Positions 58,965 to 64,000 of a stretch of 64,000 bases of DNA are shown piece by piece. How positions within the stretch are numbered: the first letter of the stretch is position 1; each line of letters opens with the position of its first letter. Location of the stretch: positions 1 through 64,000 of the forward strand of contig NZ_BMUT01000006.1 of assembly GCF_014650335.1 (NCBI RefSeq). Reading direction: 5' to 3'. A program made the position numbers and the translations under genes. The notes under the pieces are model-generated. The model saw only the letters and a list, made by a program, of their open reading frames with translations. It was not told the DNA's origin and made no database searches. Source of the DNA: Streptomyces hiroshimensis. GTDB lineage: Bacteria > Actinomycetota > Actinomycetes > Streptomycetales > Streptomycetaceae.

Positions 58965-59828
58965 TCAGGCGTGAGCGCTCACCCAGCACGCGATCCGTTC
59001 CAGCAGCTCGCCGCGCGCAGCGCTCTCCGCGTGGCCGAAGCCCCGTTCGATCCACAGTTCCGTGGACCGTGGATCGCCCGCGCCCGCCAGGGCGTAAGGG
59101 TGGTCGAGCGGGAAGTACGCGTCCCGGTCGCCGTGCACGATCAGCAGCGGCCGCGGCGCGATCATCGGGACCGCCTCCACCGGGGAGAGCGGGACCGGGT
59201 CCCAGCCCCCCGCCTGCACCCGCGTCCCCAGCCCGTAGCGCGCGATCAGCCGCCCCGCGGGCCGTGAGATCGCCCAGTGCAGCCTCCGCATGGGTGCGGT
59301 ACCGCGGTAATACCAACGCGACGGCGCACTTACCGCCACGACCGTGTCGGCATGTGCGTCCGTGCGCCCCGCGTGCTCCCCGTACTCCGCACGCCGCTCG
59401 GAGCCGTAGAGCGCGGCGTGCCGCAGCACCACCGAGCCGCCCATCGAGAAGCCCACGGTCGCCACCCGCTCGTGCCCGAGCGAGCGCGCCCAGCGCACCG
59501 CGGCGGCGAGGTCGAGCACCTCGCGGTCGCCGACCGAGGAGTGGCCGCCCGAGCCGCCGTGCCCCCGGAAGGAGAACGTGATCACGGCCGCACGCTGGGC
59601 GAACGCCTGCGCGGCGCGGCGCAGCCCGGGCCGGTCGAGGGCGCCGGTGAAGCCGTGCGCGAGCACCACCGCGGGGGTTTCGGGCACAGGGGTTCGCGAG
59701 CCCGCACAGGGCTCGTACGCTGCTTCTACACGGACCCCGTCGGCTGTCAAGAGCGCGATCCGATGACCACTCGAAGTGATCGACGAAACACAAGCTCGTG
59801 CAAAATCGTCCGGACCTCGGAAAGTCAT
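58965..59828 (-). CDS. alpha/beta hydrolase
   Basis: A 287-residue hydrolase with oxyanion HGFTGA, the FRGHGGSGG loop, the nucleophile elbow GFSMGGS, acid HGDRDAYFP and catalytic His in GFGHAES. The substrate is unknown. The ATG at 59828 lacks a ribosome site; the upstream region is shared with the glnR leader. In S. coelicolor the gene next to glnR is a hydrolase as I recall, which fits. Confidence 0.85.
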   Translation of the reverse strand: MTFRGPDDFARACVSSITSSGHRIALLTADGVRVEAAYEPCAGSRTPVPETPAVVLAHGFTGALDRPGLRRAAQAFAQRAAVITFSFRGHGGSGGHSSVGDREVLDLAAAVRWARSLGHERVATVGFSMGGSVVLRHAALYGSERRAEYGEHAGRTDAHADTVVAVSAPSRWYYRGTAPMRRLHWAISRPAGRLIARYGLGTRVQAGGWDPVPLSPVEAVPMIAPRPLLIVHGDRDAYFPLDHPYALAGAGDPRSTELWIERGFGHAESAARGELLERIACWVSAHA

Positions 59829-59830
59829 GT

Positions 59831-59885
59831 GGGCTATTCTGCTGGGCAGAGAGGATCCGGGCAGAGTAGCCCCCGGGTCCTTTTG
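59831..59885 (+). promoter_or_regulatory. candidate transcription attenuator upstream of glnR
   Basis: Two competing stems are seen. Stem A pairs GGGCTATTCTGC (59831-59842) with GCAGAGTAGCCC (59861-59872). Stem B pairs GGATCCGGG (59853-59861) with CCCGGGTCC (59872-59880) and is followed by TTTTGTG, so it looks like an intrinsic terminator. Both use bases 59861 and 59872 and cannot form together. The effector is unknown. Confidence 0.5.
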
Positions 59886-59946
59886 TGCATTCATGTGCTG
59901 AACCGTACGAAGCAGTGCCGCACTCTCCCCCGGAGGAACCGACGTC

Positions 59947-60009
59947 ATGGGCGAGCGAAGCGCGCGGGTCCACGAGGACCGTACGACCAGTGAGGGTGGC
60001 AGCCGATGA
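59947..60009 (+). CDS. 20-residue upstream ORF coupled to glnR
   Basis: An ATG follows a strong GGAGGAACC site and opens a 20-codon frame whose TGA overlaps the glnR ATG (ATGA). The peptide (MGERSARVHEDR...) is hydrophilic. glnR itself has only a weak GAGGG site inside this frame, so its translation probably depends on reading the upstream ORF. Confidence 0.6.
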   Translation: MGERSARVHEDRTTSEGGSR

Positions 60010-60833
60010 GTTCCCTGCTGCTCCTGACCAATGCCCTCCAGCCCTCCACGGAGGTGCTTCCGGCGCTCGGCCTGCTCCTGCACAGCGTGCGGGTGGCCCC
60101 CGCCGAGGGCCCGGCCCTCGTGGACACCCCCGGAGCCGACGTCATACTGATCGACGGCCGGCGTGACCTTCCGCACGTGCGCAGCCTGTGCCAGCTGCTG
60201 CGCTCCACGGGCCCGGGCTGCCCGCTGATCCTCGTCGTCACCGAGGGCGGCCTCGCGGCCGTCACCGCCGACTGGGGCGTGGACGACGTCCTGCTCGACA
60301 CCGCGGGCCCGGCCGAGGTCGAGGCGCGGCTGCGGCTGGCGATGGGCCGCCAGCAGATCTCGGCGGACGACAGCCCGATGGAGATCCGCACCGGCGACCT
60401 CTCCGTGGACGAGGCCACGTACAGCGCCAAGCTCAAGGGGCGGGTGCTGGACCTCACCTTCAAGGAGTTCGAGCTGCTGAAGTACCTCGCCCAGCACCCG
60501 GGCCGGGTCTTCACGCGCGCCCAGCTGCTGCAGGAGGTCTGGGGCTACGACTACTTCGGCGGCACCCGCACGGTCGACGTGCACGTGCGGCGGCTGCGGG
60601 CGAAGCTCGGGCCCGAGCACGAGTCGCTGATCGGCACCGTGCGGAACGTCGGTTACCGATTCGTTGTGCCCGAGAAGCCTGAGAAGCCCGAGAAGTCCGA
60701 GAAGATCGACAACCCCGGGGAGGGCAGGGCCCAAGGGGGGTCTCAAGGGAAGTCCCAGGACTCCGCCGGGGCGCAGCGGGCGGAGGAGCCGCAGGTCGCG
60801 GAGACCGGGGCCGCTCGCCCGGCGAAGCGGTAG
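60006..60833 (+). CDS. glnR: global nitrogen regulator GlnR
   Basis: A 275-residue orphan OmpR-type regulator, almost identical in its core to remembered S. coelicolor GlnR (SCO4159). The N-terminal receiver keeps Asp50 but lacks a normal acidic pocket, fitting GlnR's phosphorylation-independent dimerisation. The winged-helix domain reads LDLTFKEFELLKYLAQHPG and TRTVDVHVRRLRAKLG. The C-terminal tail is Lys/Glu/Pro-rich and variable. It controls glutamine synthetase, ammonium transport and nitrite reduction. Confidence 0.97.
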   Translation: MSSLLLLTNALQPSTEVLPALGLLLHSVRVAPAEGPALVDTPGADVILIDGRRDLPHVRSLCQLLRSTGPGCPLILVVTEGGLAAVTADWGVDDVLLDTAGPAEVEARLRLAMGRQQISADDSPMEIRTGDLSVDEATYSAKLKGRVLDLTFKEFELLKYLAQHPGRVFTRAQLLQEVWGYDYFGGTRTVDVHVRRLRAKLGPEHESLIGTVRNVGYRFVVPEKPEKPEKSEKIDNPGEGRAQGGSQGKSQDSAGAQRAEEPQVAETGAARPAKR

Positions 60834-60857
60834 GTGGACCCGCGTAGACTTCCGCGC

Positions 60858-61883
60858 GTGGCCAAGGTGACGCGGGACGATGTGGCGAGACTGGCGGGGA
60901 CGTCGACCGCGGTGGTCAGCTATGTCATCAACAACGGACCGAGGCCGGTCGCACCGGCCACGCGCGAGCGCGTGCTGGCCGCGATCAAGGAGCTGGGGTA
61001 CCGGCCGGACCGCGTCGCCCAGGCCATGGCGTCCCGTCGTACGGACCTCATAGGCCTGATCATCCCGGACGCCCGCCAGCCCTTCTTCGCCGAGATGGCA
61101 CACGCGGTCGAACAGGCCGCGGCCGAGCGCGGCAAGATGGTGCTCGTCGGGAACTCCGACTATCTCGACGAGCGCGAGGTGCACTACCTGCGCGCCTTCC
61201 TGGGCATGCGGGTCTCCGGGCTGATCCTCATCAGCCAGGGCCCCAGCGAGCACGCGGCCGCGGAGATCGACGCCTGGGACGCCCGGGTGGTCCTGATGCA
61301 CCGCCGCCCCGACGCCATCGACGACGTGGCCGTCGTCACGGACGACATCGGCGGCGCCCAGCTCGCCACCCGCCACCTGCTGGAGCACGGCCACCCCTAC
61401 GTGGCCTGTCTCGGCGGCACGGAGCGCACCCCCACCATCGGCGACCCCGTCACCGACCACGTCGAGGGGTGGCGCCGCGCGATGCGGGAGGCCGGCAAGT
61501 CCCTGGAGGGCCGGCTCTTCCCGGCCCCGTACAACCGCTACGACGCCTACAAGGTCGCCCTGGAGCTGCTCTCCGGGCCCGACCGCCCGCCGGCGCTGCT
61601 GTGCGCCACCGACGACCAGGCGATCGGCGTCCTGCGGGCGGCGCGCGAGCTGCGTATCGACGTGCCCGGCGAGCTGGCCGTGGCCGGCTTCGACGACGTC
61701 AAGGAAGCCGCTCTGACCGATCCGCCGCTGACCACGGTCGCCTCCGACCGCCAGGCCATGGCCCGGTCCGCGGTCGACCTCGTCCTGGACGACTCGCTGC
61801 GGGTGATGGGCACGCGCCGCGAGCGCCTCAAGCAGTTCCCGTCGGCGCTGGTGATCCGGCGCTCCTGCGGCTGCGGCGACTGA
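60858..61883 (+). CDS. LacI-family transcriptional regulator
   Basis: A 341-residue regulator: LacI helix-turn-helix (VTRDDVARLAGTSTAVVSYVINN) and a periplasmic-binding-like sensor domain ending IRRSCGCGD, a common LacI tail. No ribosome site precedes the GTG. TAGACT eight bases ahead would place the transcription start at the GTG, so a leaderless mRNA is likely. It follows glnR by 24 bp. The ligand is unknown. Confidence 0.92.
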   Translation: MAKVTRDDVARLAGTSTAVVSYVINNGPRPVAPATRERVLAAIKELGYRPDRVAQAMASRRTDLIGLIIPDARQPFFAEMAHAVEQAAAERGKMVLVGNSDYLDEREVHYLRAFLGMRVSGLILISQGPSEHAAAEIDAWDARVVLMHRRPDAIDDVAVVTDDIGGAQLATRHLLEHGHPYVACLGGTERTPTIGDPVTDHVEGWRRAMREAGKSLEGRLFPAPYNRYDAYKVALELLSGPDRPPALLCATDDQAIGVLRAARELRIDVPGELAVAGFDDVKEAALTDPPLTTVASDRQAMARSAVDLVLDDSLRVMGTRRERLKQFPSALVIRRSCGCGD

Positions 61884-61887
61884 CGGC

Positions 61888-62124
61888 TCAGGGCCGGATG
61901 CCCTGACCGGCCGACCGCCCGGCGAGCCCGTGCCGGACCGCGTAGACCGCGAGCTGGGTGCGGTTCACGGCGCCCGTCTTGGTGCGCAGGCGGCGCAGGT
62001 ACGTGTCGACCGTGTGCGGGCTGAGGCGCAGCTGGCGGGCGATGGCGGAGATGGTGTCGCCGCTGCTGAGCAGGTGGAGCACCTGCTGCTCGCGGCCGGT
62101 GAGGGCGGGTGCTTCGGCGTTCAT
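61888..62124 (-). CDS. stand-alone LuxR-type DNA-binding protein
   Basis: A 78-residue protein that is only a LuxR helix-turn-helix (LTGREQQVLHLLSSGDTISAIARQLRLSPHTVDTYLRRLRTK) plus a short tail, with no receiver or sensor. GGGAGAG precedes the ATG. It lies 70 bp downstream of the secreted peptide gene on the same strand and may act with the LuxR-type regulator to the right. Confidence 0.88.
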   Translation of the reverse strand: MNAEAPALTGREQQVLHLLSSGDTISAIARQLRLSPHTVDTYLRRLRTKTGAVNRTQLAVYAVRHGLAGRSAGQGIRP

Positions 62125-62194
62125 GCGGCTCTCCCAGCGGGGTGACGGGCGGGGCGTGGACGGGGGGACGGGGCGGGGCGAGGCGGGGCGCGGA

Positions 62195-62413
62195 TCAGTG
62201 CTGGCCCGTCGAGCCGCCCCAGGACGTGTCGGTCGGGCCGCCGCAGTGCTGGGAGCAGCGCGGGGTCGTCGGCAGCTGGAGGACCGGGGGGCGCCCGCCT
62301 TCCTCGGCGGCCGCCGTCGCCCGCCCGTCCGCCGAGTAGGGGGCGGGGTCGAGCGCCGGGGCCGCGAAGGCGAGCAGCGAGGCGACGGCGGCGGTCAGCA
62401 GGATGCGCTTCAC
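62195..62413 (-). CDS. small secreted peptide precursor
   Basis: A 72-residue protein with a typical Sec signal (KRILLTAAVASLLAFAAPA) and a mature part of about 45 residues. The mature part is hydrophilic, then Pro-rich (PPVLQLPTTP), with Cys53 and Cys57 and the C-terminal TDTSWGGSTGQH. GGGAGATCACC precedes the GTG. It is divergent from a LuxR-type regulator gene. It could be a signalling or processed peptide; no maturation enzyme is visible in the window. Confidence 0.7.
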   Translation of the reverse strand: MKRILLTAAVASLLAFAAPALDPAPYSADGRATAAAEEGGRPPVLQLPTTPRCSQHCGGPTDTSWGGSTGQH

Positions 62414-62560
62414 GGTGATCTCCCAGGTGCGCAAGGGCGATTGGCCCGTGCAGGTCAGTGCGGTTTCGGTGACAGAAAAGAGACTCTCCGGTCCGTATCC
62501 TGACCGCAACGGATCACATACCTCACCAAGTTGCATGGCAGCATAAAGCAGGGGGGCGAA

Positions 62561-63589
62561 ATGGTGGAAAACGGTCATGCTTCCGCTGATGAGGCGGAAC
62601 TGGCGCTGTACACCTGGGTGCTGGAGCACCAGCGCGTCGACGCCCCGGCGGCGGCCGCCGGCCTGGGCCTGAGCCCGGAGCAGACCGAGGCGGCGCTGGC
62701 CCGGCTGCGCGAGGCCGGACTGATACAGCGCGCCGCCTGCGACCCGGCGTGGGAGCGCGCCGTGGCACCGGAGGCCGCCGCGGGGCCCCGGATCGCCGCG
62801 CTGGAGGCCCGCATCCGCGAGCAGCAGCTCCAAGTCGCCCGGATCCGGGCGGATGCGGAGCGCTTCTCGTCCGCGTACCGGCACCGCGCGGGGAGCGCGG
62901 ACGGCCTGGAGGTGATCCCCACCCTGCCGGAGGTCCGCACGCTGCTCACCCGGATGTCCGGCCAGTGCCGCGAAGAAGTGCTGGCCAGCCAGCCCGGCGG
63001 CGGCTCCCGCGTGCCGGAGGCGATGGAGGAGGCCCTGCTGCGGGACCGGGTCCTGCTCGAACGGGGCGTGCAGCTGCGCACTTTGTATCACCATACGGCG
63101 CGCTTCCACGGTCCCAGCCAGGCCTACGTGGCGGCCGCCTCGGCCCTGGGCGGCCAGTACCGCACCAGCCACGAACTCTTCGGCCGCATCATCGTCTTCG
63201 ACCGGGAGACCGCGTTCCTGCCGACCGCCGACGGATCCTGGGGTGCGGTCGTCATCCGCGAGGCCCACACCGTCGCCTACCTGTGCCGGTTGTTCGACCA
63301 GACGTGGGAGGCCGCGACCCCGTTCTCCAACGCCGCCGACGACGGGCTCGCCAAGGTCTCCGGCGAACTCGACCGCACCATCCTGCGGCTGCTGGCCGCG
63401 GGGCTGAAGGACGAGGCCGTCGCCCGCAGGCTGGGCATGGCGCTGCGCACCACGCGCCGCCACATCGCCGACATCATGGACCAGCTGGACGCCGAGAGCC
63501 GCTTCCAGGCCGGGGCCGCCGCGGCCCGGCAGGGGCTGCTGGAGGAACCGGCCGCGCCGGCGGCCCCTCCGTGTGGCGCAAATCCGTGA
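62561..63589 (+). CDS. LuxR-type regulator with TrmB-like N-terminus
   Basis: A 342-residue regulator. The N-terminus has a winged-helix-like segment (LALYTWVLEHQRVDAPAAAAGLGLSPEQTEAALARL) and the middle an effector-type region with PLD-like spacing (RDRVLLERGVQLRTLYH). The C-terminal LuxR helix-turn-helix reads LDRTILRLLAAGLKDEAVARRLGMALRTTRRH. The ATG at 62561 follows GGGGGGCGA; a TTG ten codons earlier is possible. It is divergent from the secreted peptide gene. Confidence 0.85.
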   Translation: MVENGHASADEAELALYTWVLEHQRVDAPAAAAGLGLSPEQTEAALARLREAGLIQRAACDPAWERAVAPEAAAGPRIAALEARIREQQLQVARIRADAERFSSAYRHRAGSADGLEVIPTLPEVRTLLTRMSGQCREEVLASQPGGGSRVPEAMEEALLRDRVLLERGVQLRTLYHHTARFHGPSQAYVAAASALGGQYRTSHELFGRIIVFDRETAFLPTADGSWGAVVIREAHTVAYLCRLFDQTWEAATPFSNAADDGLAKVSGELDRTILRLLAAGLKDEAVARRLGMALRTTRRHIADIMDQLDAESRFQAGAAAARQGLLEEPAAPAAPPCGANP

Positions 63590-63668
63590 CTTTTCCGTCC
63601 CCCTGACGCCTCGGCAGTGTTCTCGGCGCCGCCGCGGCACCCGCGCCCGCGGCAGAGGGAGGAACACC

Positions 63669-64000
63669 ATGACCAGCCTGCTGACCGGCGAACCGGACAC
63701 CTGCCTCCTGCCGGATACCTGCCTCCTGCCGGATACCCGCCTCCTGCCGGACGCCTGCCTCCTGGCCGAGCTGGCCCTCTTCGTTCGGACCCACCGGGGC
63801 AGGGGCCCCGGGCTGCTGTGGCCGGAATACGCCGGCCCGGACGGCTGGAGCCGCCCGCCCGGCGACCTGGCCGGCGAACTGGCGCTGCTGCTCGGCTGCC
63901 CGGCGAAGGTGCTGCCCGCCCCGGCCCGCCCGCCCGGGGCGCCGGCCGCCGCGCCCTACGACCTCCTGGTCCTCCAGCAGGACGGGAGCAGCGGGTGGCA
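63669..64000 (+). CDS. hypothetical protein, cut by the window end
   Basis: At least 110 residues, running off the right edge. GGAGGAACACC precedes the ATG. Residues 10-33 are four copies of a DTCLLP-type hexamer. The following sequence (LALFVRTHRGRGPGLLWPEY, LAGELALLLGCPAKVLPAP) is not recognised. It lies 79 bp downstream of the LuxR-type regulator gene and is probably part of the same locus. Confidence 0.65.
   Translation, partial: MTSLLTGEPDTCLLPDTCLLPDTRLLPDACLLAELALFVRTHRGRGPGLLWPEYAGPDGWSRPPGDLAGELALLLGCPAKVLPAPARPPGAPAAAPYDLLVLQQDGSSGW
63696..63767 (+). repeat. four 18-bp in-frame tandem repeats
   Basis: GACACCTGCCTCCTGCCG is repeated four times with small changes and encodes DTCLLP, DTCLLP, DTRLLP and DACLLA. 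Confidence 0.9.

Noticed and set aside
58514..59581. 355-codon forward frame across the repeat cluster and hydrolase gene
   Set aside because: Arg/Pro-rich translation, repeats in the first half and antisense to a clear alpha/beta hydrolase in the second half.
1..64000. tRNA genes, prophage or a biosynthetic gene cluster
   Set aside because: No cloverleaf, phage structural gene or assembly-line enzyme was recognised by eye; a covariance or HMM scan could still find weak cases.

Overview
The window is high-GC actinobacterial DNA and almost certainly a Streptomyces chromosome. Supporting genes include the nitrogen regulator GlnR, the c-di-GMP-dependent anti-sigma factor RsiG, the nickel regulator Nur, a Cmd-type morphogenesis cluster, DUF397 and DUF2516 proteins, TipAS and ECF41 regulators, frequent GTG/TTG starts and strong third-position GC. 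No complete rRNA, tRNA or CRISPR array was seen. The left edge holds the last bases of a 5S rRNA and its terminator, so the window begins at the end of an rrn operon.

Bases 1-7500 are metabolic and regulatory: a hydroxyacid dehydrogenase, an acetyltransferase, a NarL-type two-component pair, a secreted serine hydrolase, a TipAS-type MerR regulator and an amidohydrolase that appears to have lost most metal ligands. Bases 7483-14829 form a six-gene leftward cluster that I match to cmdABCDEF (SCO4126-4131 of S. coelicolor as I recall). Its products look like parts of a type IV secretion channel: a VirB4-like ATPase, a VirD4-like protein with a degenerate P-loop, VirB6-, VirB8- and VirB2/TrbC-like membrane proteins, with no relaxase. 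A Ser/Thr kinase and a cell-wall hydrolase (lytic transglycosylase plus NlpC/P60) follow. Bases 18271-29270 hold a PAP2 phosphatase, an FAD oxidase, a lipoprotein, two very small genes, CsoR with its operator, a DUF47-Pit phosphate importer, and the pstSCAB operon behind a PHO box.

Bases 29600-41435 carry a second NlpC/P60 hydrolase, a receiver-PP2C phosphatase, an autoregulated-looking XRE/HBHA operon, an ECF41 sigma factor with its oxidoreductase partner, a SoxR-box FMN reductase, an Eis acetyltransferase, rsiG, dtd, ygfZ and nur. A decayed IS607-type element (truncated tnpA, frame-disrupted tnpB) lies just upstream of nur. Bases 43311-46510 form a vitamin B12 importer behind a cobalamin riboswitch. 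Bases 46532-54520 include nitrobindin-like and sulfur genes (DsrE, DUF1416, sulfurtransferase with a cysteine-containing leader peptide), a DUF2993 protein, a secreted CdtB-like nuclease fused to lectin repeats, and a membrane protein/ThiS-MoaD pair.

Bases 54636-58456 encode a heterodimeric ABC exporter, followed by a cluster of extragenic repeats. An alpha/beta hydrolase precedes glnR, whose leader holds a possible attenuator and a coupled upstream ORF. A LacI regulator follows. The right edge contains a small secreted peptide gene divergent from a LuxR-type regulator, a stand-alone LuxR HTH protein, and an incomplete gene starting with a six-residue tandem repeat. If the S. coelicolor gene order I remember is right, everything from the NlpC/P60 gene to the LacI gene is inverted relative to that genome.
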